Shown here piece after piece: positions 1 through 7,348 of a stretch of DNA of 26,280 nt. The stretch lies in the NCBI GenBank assembly GCA_964570285.1, contig CAZMXP010000063.1:1-26280 (forward strand), in the 5' to 3' direction. The DNA comes from CAZMXP01 sp964570285. Lineage in GTDB: Bacteria; Planctomycetota; PLA2. Position numbers and translations under genes: made by a program. A model generated the notes under the pieces. The model saw nothing but the letters and a program-made list of their open reading frames with translations. It made no database searches and was not told where the DNA came from. How positions within the stretch are numbered: the stretch's first letter is position 1; every line of letters begins with the position of its first letter.

Positions 1-1
1 C

Positions 2-1618
2 ACGATTAAGGGTGGCGTCTTCCGCGCCCGCGAGGCCAATGTGCACCGCCTCGCTGAGGTCAGCGTCGACATCATCGCCCAGTGCGTCGCGCTAGTCGTG
101 CCCTTCGCGCGCGAGTACGGCGGCCTGCTCGACACGCGGTCGTTCGGCGGCGCGCAGGTGAGCCGCACCTTCTACGCGCGCGGGCAGACGGGCCAGCAGC
201 TCCTGCTCGGCTGCTACGCGGCGCTCTCGCGCATGATCCACGCGGGCAGGGTGCGCATGCACACGCGCACCGAGATGCTCGACCTCGTCACGGTCGACGG
301 GCGCGCGCGCGGCATCGTCACGCGCGACCTCGTCACCGGGAGGATCGAGCGCCACGCGGGCCATGCGGTGCTGCTCTGCACCGGCGGCTACGGCCGCATC
401 TTCTACCTGTCGACCAACGCGATGGGCTGCAACGTCACGGCGACCTACCGCGCGTACAAGCGCGGCGCGGCGTTCGCGAACCCCTGCTACACGCAGATCC
501 ACCCGACCTGCATCCCGGTGCACGGCGACCAGCAGAGCAAGCTGACGCTGATGTCGGAGTCGCTGCGCAACGACGGGCGCATCTGGGTGCCCCTGCGGAA
601 GGGCGACCCCCGGGCCCCCAGCGACATCCCCGAGGGCGAGAGGGACTACTACCTCGAGCGCAAGTACCCCTCCTACGGCAACCTCGCGCCGCGCGACATC
701 GCGTCGCGCAGCGCGAAGGAGGTCTGCGACGACGGGCGCGGCGTCGGCCCCGGCGGGCGCGGCGTCTTCCTCGACTTCAAGGACGCGATCGCGCGCCTCG
801 GCAAGGGCGCGATCGAGGAGCGCTACGGCAACCTCTTCGACATGTACGCGCGCATCACCGGCGAGGACCCCTACGCGTCGCCGATGCGCATCTATCCCGC
901 GTCGCACTACACGATGGGCGGCCTCTGGGTGGACTACCACCTGATGAGCACGATCCCTGGCCTCTTCGTGCTCGGCGAGGCGAACTTCTCCGACCACGGC
1001 GCGAACCGGCTCGGCGCGAGCGCGCTGATGCAGGGGCTCGCCGACGGCTACTTCGTGATTCCCGACACGCTGGGCCACTACCTCGGGGGCTGCAGGCTCG
1101 ACCGCGTGGACACGGGCCATGCGGAGTTCGGCCGCATCGAGGAGGAGGTGCGCGCCCGCGTGGGGCGGCTCCTGTCGGTGAGGGGCAGCCGCCCGGCCGA
1201 ATCGTTCCACCGCGAGCTGGGGCTGCTGATGTGGGACAAGTGCGGCATGGCGAGGAACGCGGAGGGGCTCGGGGAGGTGCTGGCGGAGCTGCCCCTGATC
1301 CGCGAGCGCTTCTGGCGCGAGGTGATGGTGCCGGGCAGCGGCGAGTCGTTCAACATGGCGCTCGAGGGGGCGGGGCGCGTCGCGGACTTCCTCGAGTTCG
1401 CGGAGCTGATGTGCCTCGACGCGCTCGAGCGCGACGAGTCCTGCGGCGGCCACTTCCGCACCGAGCACCAGACGCCGGACGGCGAGGCGAAGCGCGACGA
1501 CGAGCGCTTCTGCCACGTGAGCGCGTGGGAGTACGCGGGCGAGGGGAAGCGGCCGCTGCTGCACAAGGAGCCGCTCTCGTTCGAGGGCGTCGCGCTCGCG
1601 ACGAGGAGCTACAAGTAG
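2..1618 (+). CDS. sdhA: Succinate dehydrogenase/fumarate reductase flavoprotein subunit, 5' end missing
   Basis: This subunit oxidises succinate to fumarate on covalently bound FAD and passes electrons to SdhB. The reading frame is open to the first base, so the N-terminal FAD-binding Rossmann part (about 100 residues) lies outside; 538 residues are visible. The sequence matches the Bacteroidetes-type (type B) enzyme along its length. Visible hallmarks are REANVHRLAEVS near the start, GQTGQQLLLG, the IHPT histidine, SESLRNDGRIWVP, the LAPRDIASR arginine, the SHYTMGG histidine, and GEANFSDHGANRLGASALMQ, which holds the FAD-contacting segment and the substrate-binding arginine. The C-terminal helical domain ends in the family-typical KEPLSFE...TRSYK. 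The stop codon abuts the sdhB start, so the two are co-translated. The membrane cytochrome b subunit is probably upstream, outside the window. Confidence 0.96.
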   Translation, partial: TIKGGVFRAREANVHRLAEVSVDIIAQCVALVVPFAREYGGLLDTRSFGGAQVSRTFYARGQTGQQLLLGCYAALSRMIHAGRVRMHTRTEMLDLVTVDGRARGIVTRDLVTGRIERHAGHAVLLCTGGYGRIFYLSTNAMGCNVTATYRAYKRGAAFANPCYTQIHPTCIPVHGDQQSKLTLMSESLRNDGRIWVPLRKGDPRAPSDIPEGERDYYLERKYPSYGNLAPRDIASRSAKEVCDDGRGVGPGGRGVFLDFKDAIARLGKGAIEERYGNLFDMYARITGEDPYASPMRIYPASHYTMGGLWVDYHLMSTIPGLFVLGEANFSDHGANRLGASALMQGLADGYFVIPDTLGHYLGGCRLDRVDTGHAEFGRIEEEVRARVGRLLSVRGSRPAESFHRELGLLMWDKCGMARNAEGLGEVLAELPLIRERFWREVMVPGSGESFNMALEGAGRVADFLEFAELMCLDALERDESCGGHFRTEHQTPDGEAKRDDERFCHVSAWEYAGEGKRPLLHKEPLSFEGVALATRSYK

Positions 1619-2362
1619 ATGGACCTGACGCTGCGGATCTGGCGGCAGCGGAGCGCGGGCGAGCCCGGCCAGCTCGTCACCTATCCCGTGAAGGGCGTGA
1701 GCGCGGACTCGTCGTTCCTCGAGATGCTCGACGTGCTCAACGAGGGGCTCGTCGCGAGGGGCGAGGAGCCGGTCGCCTTCGACAGCGACTGCCGCGAGGG
1801 GATCTGCGGCATGTGCTCGCTCGTCATCGACGGCGTGCCGCACGGCCCCGACCGCGGCGCGACCGTCTGCCAGCTCCACATGCGCCACTTCCGGGAAGGC
1901 GCGCGGATCACCGTCGAACCCTGGCGCGCGAAGGCGTTCCCGGTCGTGCGCGACCTCGTCGTGGACCGCTCGTCGTTCGACCGGATCGTGCAGGCGGGCG
2001 GCTACATCTCGTCGCGCTGCGGCTCGGCGCCCGACGCGAACAGCCTCCCCGTGCCGAAGCGCGACGCGGACGTCGCGATGGAGGCCGCCGCCTGCATCGG
2101 CTGCGGCGCCTGCGTCGCCGCGTGCAAGAACGCGAGCGCGATGCTCTTCGTCGCCGCGAAGGTCGTCCACTTCGCGCGCCTGCCGCAGGGCCAGCCCGAG
2201 CGCGCCACGCGCGCCGCCGCGATGGTCGGGGCGATGGACCGCGAGGGCTTCGGCAACTGCACCAACCAGTACGAGTGCGAGGCGGTCTGCCCGAAGGAGA
2301 TCCCCGCGACGTTCATCGCCGACCTGAACCGCGAGTTCCTCTATCGGGACAACGGGGTCTGA
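1619..2362 (+). CDS. sdhB: Succinate dehydrogenase/fumarate reductase iron-sulfur subunit
   Basis: The 247-residue subunit relays electrons from the flavoprotein to the quinone site through three Fe-S clusters. All cluster motifs are intact. The plant-ferredoxin-type [2Fe-2S] set is DCREGICGMC plus a later cysteine in TVCQLHM. CIGCGACVAAC supplies three ligands of the [4Fe-4S] cluster and the first of the [3Fe-4S] cluster. NCTNQYECEAVCPKEIP supplies the rest with the usual C-x5-C-x3-C spacing. The ATG directly follows the sdhA TAG with no gap, so translation is probably coupled. The family's conserved region ends near LNREF; the last residues (YRDNGV) and the TGA are encoded by a palindromic repeat that fills the downstream gap. 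Everything before that looks like a normal functional subunit. Confidence 0.97.
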   Translation: MDLTLRIWRQRSAGEPGQLVTYPVKGVSADSSFLEMLDVLNEGLVARGEEPVAFDSDCREGICGMCSLVIDGVPHGPDRGATVCQLHMRHFREGARITVEPWRAKAFPVVRDLVVDRSSFDRIVQAGGYISSRCGSAPDANSLPVPKRDADVAMEAAACIGCGACVAACKNASAMLFVAAKVVHFARLPQGQPERATRAAAMVGAMDREGFGNCTNQYECEAVCPKEIPATFIADLNREFLYRDNGV

Positions 2363-2451
2363 CCCCAATCGCGCGCTGCATCGCAAGGGCGGGGGCTACG
2401 CATCGGAATGTCCGATGGATCGGGACAAAGGGGTCAGACCCCGTTGTCCCG
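2345..2451. repeat. Palindromic repeat element between convergent genes
   Basis: A perfect 22-bp inverted repeat has arms at 2345-2366 and 2430-2451. Each arm contains the self-complementary core GGGGTCTGACCCC or GGGGTCAGACCCC next to a GGGACAA sequence. A second GGGACAA copy at 2422-2428 abuts the right-hand core, so that side is a composite of two overlapping half-elements. Between the arms is a small hairpin with 7-bp arms CATCGGA and TCCGATG (2401-2417). The element begins inside sdhB, supplies its stop codon, and ends one base before the stop codon of the convergent HEAT gene. It looks like a REP-type mobile palindrome that may also serve as a bidirectional terminator; the role is inferred. 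Confidence 0.75.
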
Positions 2452-2452
2452 T

Positions 2453-4210
2453 TCAGAGGTAGCGGGCGATCTCGTCGAGGGCGAGGCAGCGGACGAAGTA
2501 GTTGTACTGCGCGGTCAGCGTCGACGAGAGGGGCACGGAGCGCGGGTCGGCGAGCGCGCCGAGGGCGATGATCGCCATCGCGCGGAGCGTGTCGGGGTTG
2601 CTGTCGTTCCTGTAGGCGGCGATCAGCGCGTCGACGGTCTCGGTGGGCGGGTTGGCGAGGAGGCCCAGCGCCGCGACGCAGGCGGACCTCGTGTAGACGT
2701 TGCCCGCCGTCCGGAGCGTCTCGACGAGTTCGGGCGCCGCCACCGACCTGAGCAGCAGCGCGAGCCCCATCGCGGCGCCGCGCTGCACCTTCGGGTCGTT
2801 GTACCTGCGCAGGATCTCGCGCAGTGTATCGACGCCGCGGAGGTCGCCGTGGAGTCCCAGCGCCAGCGCGCCGTGCTCGAGCAGCGCGGCCCCGCCGTCG
2901 AGATTGGCCTTCGCCAGAAAGCCGAGCGTCAGGGGCACCGCGGCGTTCACGCGCGCGAGCGCGCACGCGAGCGCGAGCACGGCCCTCTCGCCGGCGGTGC
3001 GCGCCCTCTCGTACTCGGCGAGCAGCGTCTCCCCCGCGTCGTTTCCGCAGAGCCCGAGCGCGAGGTAGAGGAACGACCGGTCGCGCTCGTTGTTGAGCAC
3101 GTTCCGGCGCAGCAGGTCGGAGAGCGCCGCGATCGCGTGCGGCCCGCCGACCTGCCCGAGCGCCATCACCGCGAACTGCTGCGCGACGAAGTCGGTGCGG
3201 TCTTCGCGGACGAGGCGCGCGAGACGCTCGATCTGCTGCTCCTCGGAGCGCGCGATCACCTGCCCGAGGCCAATCACCGCGGAGCGGCGCACCTCCCGGT
3301 CGGAGGAGCGCGCGTCGGCGAGGCGGAAGAGGAGGTCCGCGGCGCCCGCGACCTTCCTCCGGGCGAGCGCGGTCACCGCGAGCGCCTGGACGCCCGGGCC
3401 GACGCGCCCCCCGCCGCGGGCGAACTCGTCGAGCAGGGCGTCGGCCCCCGGACCCCCCGAATACCCGAGCAGGTGCGCCGCCATCCGCCGGCGCTCCTCC
3501 TCCGCCGTCTTCGGCGGGGCCGAGGCGTCGCCGCCGTCGTCGGAGTCGCGGAAGCGCAGGTGCCAGACGAGCAGGTCGCGCGACTCCTCGGTCCCGTCGA
3601 CCGCGAGCGAGACGAGCGCCAGGCCGCGCGCGCGCACCGTCTCCTCCTTGTCGCCCGCCAGCGTGCGCATGACGCCGCGGTTCTCCTCGAGGCCGAGGAT
3701 GCCCATCGCATAGATCGACGCCTCGCGCACGTCGAACCACCCCTCCCCGGGGAAGCGGATGTGGCGCACGAGGAGCGCGTTCGCCTCCGGCATGCCGAAC
3801 TTCCCGAGCGCGATGGCCGCGCTCGCGCGCACCGAGTGGCTCTTGTCCTCGAGCGCGCCGGCGAGCACGTCGTAGATCCGCTCGCGCAGCGGGCCCCGCG
3901 CATCGCGCGGGACGGCGAGGCCGGTCACCGTCGCGCCGCGGGCGCGCGACGCGAGCACCCGCTCCATGTTGTAGGCCCACCACGTCTGCCAGTCGCTCTC
4001 CTTGACGCTCTCGGCGACCGTCACCGCGGGGCTGCCGCGCCCGTCCCGCGGCGTGACCGTCGGCCCCCCGGCGGGAACGACCTGCGTGCCCGCGCCGCTC
4101 TGCGGCGGCGGCTGGTTCCTGCCGCTCTCGCCGTGCCCCCACGCCGCCGAGGCGAGCAGGAGCGCCGCGAGCAGGGGGTCAGAGGATCGAGAACGCCTCG
4201 GCGAGCACAT
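2453..4210 (-). CDS. Secreted HEAT-repeat protein (paralogue 1)
   Basis: A 585-residue exported protein with no recognisable catalytic domain. The proposed start overlaps the upstream HEAT gene by 32 nt; it gives an n-region with RRSR, a hydrophobic run LLAALLLASAAWG, and likely cleavage near residue 25. A low-complexity linker (about 27-70) leads to W74-x2-WW-x2-N-x-E, a motif also present in its neighbour. From about residue 100 onward there are back-to-back HEAT units, such as VRASAAIALGKFG and VREASIYAMGILG. HEAT solenoids usually act as protein-binding scaffolds; no partner can be named. No Shine-Dalgarno sequence is visible before the ATG, so translational coupling is likely. The next in-frame hydrophobic starts are CTG, so the start is only moderately certain. 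It is the last gene of a three-gene operon. Confidence 0.85.
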   Translation of the reverse strand: MCSPRRSRSSDPLLAALLLASAAWGHGESGRNQPPPQSGAGTQVVPAGGPTVTPRDGRGSPAVTVAESVKESDWQTWWAYNMERVLASRARGATVTGLAVPRDARGPLRERIYDVLAGALEDKSHSVRASAAIALGKFGMPEANALLVRHIRFPGEGWFDVREASIYAMGILGLEENRGVMRTLAGDKEETVRARGLALVSLAVDGTEESRDLLVWHLRFRDSDDGGDASAPPKTAEEERRRMAAHLLGYSGGPGADALLDEFARGGGRVGPGVQALAVTALARRKVAGAADLLFRLADARSSDREVRRSAVIGLGQVIARSEEQQIERLARLVREDRTDFVAQQFAVMALGQVGGPHAIAALSDLLRRNVLNNERDRSFLYLALGLCGNDAGETLLAEYERARTAGERAVLALACALARVNAAVPLTLGFLAKANLDGGAALLEHGALALGLHGDLRGVDTLREILRRYNDPKVQRGAAMGLALLLRSVAAPELVETLRTAGNVYTRSACVAALGLLANPPTETVDALIAAYRNDSNPDTLRAMAIIALGALADPRSVPLSSTLTAQYNYFVRCLALDEIARYL

Positions 4211-5840
4211 CGGAAACCACGTAGGGGTTGAGCCCAAGGCCGAACGCGGCAAGCAGCGGCACGTCCTCGCCGTCGCCGATGCGGCCGAGCGCCGCGAGCG
4301 CGATCGCGCGCTCCTCGCCCTGCCGCGACTTGTCGCGCACGATCGCGACGAGCGGCGCCACCGCCCGCTCCGTGCCGATCAGGCCGAGCGCCCACGCGAC
4401 CGCCGCGCGGTTCCAGGTCGTCTTCGACTCCCGGAGGAGCCCGAGGAGGTCGTCGATCGCGCCGCCGCGCTTCAGCAGCGCGAGCGCGATCGTCCCCTCG
4501 CGCTGGATCACCGGGTCGTTCGCCCCGCGCACGATGCCCTCGACGACGGGGATCGACGCCGCGTCGTCGAGGATGCCGAGCGCGACCATCGCGTGCGGCG
4601 CGAAGCCGGGGTTGTTGTCCGAGAGCCGCTCGCGCAGCATCGGCGCCGCCGCCTTGTGACCCGAGAGCGCGAGGCCGAGCGCGCAGGCGCCGCGGTCGGA
4701 GGAGTTCTTCAGCTTCCCGAACTCCTCCATCAGCACCGGGCCCGCATCGGCGACGCCCGAGATGCCGAGCGCGAGGTAGTAGAAGCCCCGGTCCTCCTGG
4801 TCGCACGAGGAGAGCCCCATCGCGAGCTGCGTCGCCGCGCGCTCGCCGCCGATCCGGCCGAGGCTCATCACGAGCAGCGAGCGCACGCCTCCGTCCTTGT
4901 CGCGGTGCGCCTTCTTGCCGAGCAGGTCGATCACGCCCTCCTCGGCGGGGCCCACGAGCGACCCGCACGCGATCGACGCGCCGCAGCGCACGACGCGCTT
5001 CACGTCGCCGTCGCCGACGATCGACAGCATGTCGGGCAGCGCGAGCGGGTTGCCGAGCCGCCCGAGGGAGGCCGCCGCGGCCCCGCGCGCGGGCTCCGGC
5101 ACCTCGCCGTCGTGCACCGCGCCGAGCAGCGGCAGCACCGCGGACGGCAGGCGCGCCCAGCCGAGCGCCGTCGCCGCCGCCGTGCGGATCTCCTCGACCG
5201 ACGGGCGGCTGCCGCCGATCGCGGTCTCGCGGTCGGCGAGGAGCCCCAGCAGGAAGTCGCCATCGCCCAGGAACCCGAGCCCGAGCACCGCGAAGCCCCG
5301 CACGCGCGTGTGCTCCTTGCCGTCGCGCGCGATCGCCCGCAGCCGCGGCGCGAGCGCCGCGTCGCGCATGAGCGCGAGCCCGAGCATCGCCGCCTCCCGC
5401 ACCTGCCGGTCCTTGTCGCCCCGCAGCAGGTCGAGCAGCACCGGGATCGCCTCCTTCGCGCCGTACTTGCCGAGCGCCACCGCCGCCGACGTGCGCAGCT
5501 CCTCGTCCTCGTCGCGCAGCATCTCGTTCATCAGCGGGATCAGCGTCGTCGTGCGCAGGGCGGCACGGTCGAAGAGGTCCCTGCCGGTGCGGTCGCCGGT
5601 GACCACCGTGCGCTCCAGCACCCGCTGCCGGAGCCTCAGGTAGGGCTCGCGGTTCTGGAACCACCACGCCTGCCACGGCGAGTAGGGCAGCCCGCCGCGG
5701 CTCCGCGCCGTCGCCGGCCCCCCGCGCCCCCCCGGAGTGAACGGGTCGCCGGGAAGGCCGCCCGGCGGAGGCCGGAAGACCCCCCCGTGCGCCGATGCGG
5801 CGCCCGCCAGAACGAGCAAGGCAAGCGAGAGTCGCCTCAT
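4179..5840 (-). CDS. Secreted HEAT-repeat protein (paralogue 2)
   Basis: A 553-residue exported HEAT-repeat protein. The start gives a clean signal peptide (MRRLSLALLVLAGAASA, cleavage near residue 17) and is preceded by AAGGAGGGG at a good ribosome-binding distance. After a Gly/Pro-rich stretch comes W56-x2-WW-x2-N-x-E, as in paralogue 1. HEAT units then fill the rest, including LRTSAAVALGKYG, VREAAMLGLALM and FAPHAMVALGILD. The shared order (signal peptide, linker, tryptophan motif, solenoid) and adjacency indicate an old tandem duplication with paralogue 1. Its ATG overlaps the TGA of the upstream 132-codon gene as ATGA, and its 3' end overlaps paralogue 1, so the three are one transcription unit. 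The molecular role is unknown; a periplasmic scaffold is a guess. Confidence 0.9.
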   Translation of the reverse strand: MRRLSLALLVLAGAASAHGGVFRPPPGGLPGDPFTPGGRGGPATARSRGGLPYSPWQAWWFQNREPYLRLRQRVLERTVVTGDRTGRDLFDRAALRTTTLIPLMNEMLRDEDEELRTSAAVALGKYGAKEAIPVLLDLLRGDKDRQVREAAMLGLALMRDAALAPRLRAIARDGKEHTRVRGFAVLGLGFLGDGDFLLGLLADRETAIGGSRPSVEEIRTAAATALGWARLPSAVLPLLGAVHDGEVPEPARGAAAASLGRLGNPLALPDMLSIVGDGDVKRVVRCGASIACGSLVGPAEEGVIDLLGKKAHRDKDGGVRSLLVMSLGRIGGERAATQLAMGLSSCDQEDRGFYYLALGISGVADAGPVLMEEFGKLKNSSDRGACALGLALSGHKAAAPMLRERLSDNNPGFAPHAMVALGILDDAASIPVVEGIVRGANDPVIQREGTIALALLKRGGAIDDLLGLLRESKTTWNRAAVAWALGLIGTERAVAPLVAIVRDKSRQGEERAIALAALGRIGDGEDVPLLAAFGLGLNPYVVSDVLAEAFSIL

Positions 5841-6235
5841 CCGGGCCCCTCCTTGGAACGCACCGGCGGCGCTGCTTGCAGCGAAAACCACTCGAGACAG
5901 GCGACCGCGAGCGGATCCTCCGCGGAGTCGCAGCCGAGAAACAGCACGCGCCCGGCGCCGCGCGGGCCCGCGAGCGCCACGCAGTGGTCGCTCGCGCGGT
6001 AGAGCGCGTAGCCGACGCCGGTGACCGGGGAGAGGGTGGAGGGGGGCAGCGGGGGGAGGCGGGGGAGCAGCGGGATCGCCTCCCCTTCGATGCGCGTGTC
6101 GAAGCGGGACAGGTGCAGCGCGGGGAGGAGGGGCCCGTCGCCCCCGTAGAGCGCGAGGTCGGCGCCGCCGACCACCTCGCGCACGAGATCGCGCACCTGC
6201 TCCGGCGCGACCGAGGGGACCGGAACGAGGCGCAT
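5837..6235 (-). CDS. Conserved-looking hypothetical protein, first gene of HEAT operon
   Basis: A 132-residue soluble protein I do not recognise. It has no signal peptide or transmembrane segment, in contrast to the two exported HEAT proteins downstream. The C-terminal half (about residues 72-120) is rich in beta-like segments and ends with a D/E-containing stretch before EWFSLQ; this vaguely recalls small SUKH/SMI1-type domains, but I would not assign it. The start is chosen because TACAAT ends 6 nt upstream, the leaderless pattern seen at other genes here. The frame could be extended far upstream, but there it runs through non-coding sequence and over the DUF72 gene. Its stop overlaps the next ATG as ATGA, and the Shine-Dalgarno of that gene lies within its last codons, so expression of the two is coupled. 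Confidence 0.75.
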   Translation of the reverse strand: MRLVPVPSVAPEQVRDLVREVVGGADLALYGGDGPLLPALHLSRFDTRIEGEAIPLLPRLPPLPPSTLSPVTGVGYALYRASDHCVALAGPRGAGRVLFLGCDSAEDPLAVACLEWFSLQAAPPVRSKEGPG

Positions 6236-6241
6236 CGCCCG

Positions 6242-6247
6242 ATTGTA
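6242..6247 (-). promoter_or_regulatory. -10 element of the HEAT operon (leaderless type)
   Basis: TACAAT on the minus strand ends 6 nt before the ATG at 6235. Transcription would start at or within a base or two of the start codon. No convincing -35 hexamer is seen. Confidence 0.6.
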
Positions 6248-6446
6248 CGCCTTGCCCCGGCGTCCGCGTGGGGTACTCGTAGAGGTGGAGCGCAACGCTC
6301 CCCAGTGGAGAACCCGACCGGAAAACGCCAACCGGACCCCCGCGGCAGAAGCCACGCTGGCCCGTTTCCCGTACGCTGACACACAGTGCTCCCATGGCGC
6401 CGCAACTCCGGAACGAACCGGATCGGGCAGAGACGCCACACACCAA
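6248..6446 (+). ncRNA. Candidate structured small RNA in divergent gap
   Basis: This gap between two divergent genes is far longer than their two very short promoters need. On the plus strand it contains a hairpin with arms GGAGCG and CGCTCC (6287-6301), a CCGG-loop-CCGG hairpin (6318-6335), and a similar TCCGG-AACGAA-CCGGA hairpin (6407-6422), followed by a terminator-like stem at 6447. It has no good coding frame of its own. It does not match the conserved SRP RNA, tmRNA or 6S RNA signatures I know. The identity, strand and 5' end are all uncertain, and at this GC content short stems arise easily. Confidence 0.25.
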
Positions 6447-6481
6447 GGGCCCCGGGCGAAAGCTCGGGGCCCTCCTACTTT
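6447..6481 (+). terminator. Tetraloop-capped terminator-like hairpin
   Basis: An 11-bp stem (GGGCCCCGGGC pairing with GCTCGGGGCCC, one G-U pair) is closed by a GAAA tetraloop at 6458-6461 and followed by TCCTACTTT. On the plus strand this has the form of an intrinsic terminator, although the T-tract is weak. No plus-strand gene is recognised upstream, so it would end a small RNA or insulate the DUF72 promoter starting at 6512. Confidence 0.5.
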
Positions 6482-6511
6482 GGCGCGCGGGTCCCCGCCC
6501 CCGCGCCCCCC

Positions 6512-6517
6512 TACAAT
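6512..6517 (+). promoter_or_regulatory. -10 element of the DUF72 gene (leaderless type)
   Basis: TACAAT ends 6 nt before the GTG start at 6524. It is identical in sequence and spacing to the -10 of the divergent operon at 6242-6247. No -35 hexamer is apparent. Confidence 0.6.
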
Positions 6518-6523
6518 CCCCCT

Positions 6524-7348
6524 GTGATCCGCGTCGGCACGGCGGGCTTCGCCTACAAAGACTGGGATGGGGTCGTCTATCCGCCGGGGGTGGACCGGCT
6601 CGCCTATCTCGCGGGGTTTTTTTCGTGCATCGAGATGAACGTCACCTTCTACCGCGTGCCGACGCGCAAGGCCGTCGAGGGGTGGCTCGCGGCGGTGGAG
6701 CGGCGCGAGGACTTCCGCTTCGCGTTCAAGCTCTACCAGGGTCTCACCCACGGCACCGAGGACGGCGCGCTTTCGCCCTTCCTCGAGGCGCTCGCCCCCT
6801 GCCGCGACGCGGGGCGGCTCGGCGCGATCCTGCTCCAATTCCCCTTCTTCTTCCGCAACACGCAGCAGGGCCGGGCGCGCCTCTCGCATCTCGCGAAGGG
6901 GCTCGCCGGCTGGCCCTGCGCCGTCGAGGTGCGCGACAGGGGCTGGCTCTCGGCGCCGGCGCTCGACTTCCTGAAGCGCCTCGGCCTGTCGATCGCGTCG
7001 ATCGACATCTGCCAGGCGAAGGACTCGGTCCCGCCGTGCGCGCTCTCGACCGGGCCGCTCGGGTACGTCCGCCTGCACGGGCGCAACGCCGCCGCATGGT
7101 TCTCGAAGGGCGCCTCGCGCGACCAGAAGTACGACTACCTCTACTCCCCGGCGGAACTCGACACGTGGGCGGGCATCATCGCGGAGGTCGCCGCGAAGTC
7201 GCAGCAGACCTTCGTCATCACGAACAACCATTTCGGCGGCAAGGCGGTCGCGAACGCCTTCCAGCTGGCGCGACGGCTCACCGGCACCGCCCCCGAGCCC
7301 CCCGAACATCTCAAAGCGCGGTTCCCCGCACTACACTTGGCCCGATGA
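6524..7348 (+). CDS. DUF72 (YecE-like) family protein
   Basis: A 274-residue cytoplasmic protein of the DUF72 family, TIM-barrel proteins of unproven biochemical function. Family hallmarks visible are the N-terminal IRVGTAGFAYKDW, then YPPG, the ...IEMNVTFYRVPT strand, FRFAFKLYQGLTH, LGAILLQFPFFFR, the CAVEVRDRGWL segment, YVRLHGRN, and the C-terminal ITNNHFGGKAVANA. Its length is usual for the family. The GTG start is selected because the frame upstream runs through the hairpin and promoter, TACAAT lies 6 nt before it, and the conserved domain begins at residue 2. The stop overlaps the ribonuclease HIII start (ATGA), so the two genes can be co-translated, although the second also has its own -10-like element. 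Confidence 0.92.
   Translation: MIRVGTAGFAYKDWDGVVYPPGVDRLAYLAGFFSCIEMNVTFYRVPTRKAVEGWLAAVERREDFRFAFKLYQGLTHGTEDGALSPFLEALAPCRDAGRLGAILLQFPFFFRNTQQGRARLSHLAKGLAGWPCAVEVRDRGWLSAPALDFLKRLGLSIASIDICQAKDSVPPCALSTGPLGYVRLHGRNAAAWFSKGASRDQKYDYLYSPAELDTWAGIIAEVAAKSQQTFVITNNHFGGKAVANAFQLARRLTGTAPEPPEHLKARFPALHLAR
7332..7337 (+). promoter_or_regulatory. Possible -10 element for rnhC inside the DUF72 3' end
   Basis: TACACT ends 7 nt before the rnhC ATG. It lies within the last codons of the DUF72 gene, so rnhC could be transcribed both by read-through and from this internal leaderless-type promoter. Confidence 0.4.

Noticed and set aside
82..2571. Very long Arg/Ala-rich open frames overlapping the succinate dehydrogenase genes on both strands
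   Set aside because: They are by-products of high GC content: composition is extreme, no family resemblance is seen, and sdhA/sdhB in the other frame are unambiguous.
2408..4231. A 607-codon plus-strand open frame opposite HEAT paralogue 1
   Set aside because: No domain or start signal, and Arg/Glu-rich shadow composition; the minus-strand HEAT repeats are clear.
6248..6446. Possible SRP RNA, tmRNA or 6S RNA in the divergent gap
   Set aside because: None of the conserved sequence signatures of these RNAs could be found on either strand; only an unassigned structured region is reported.
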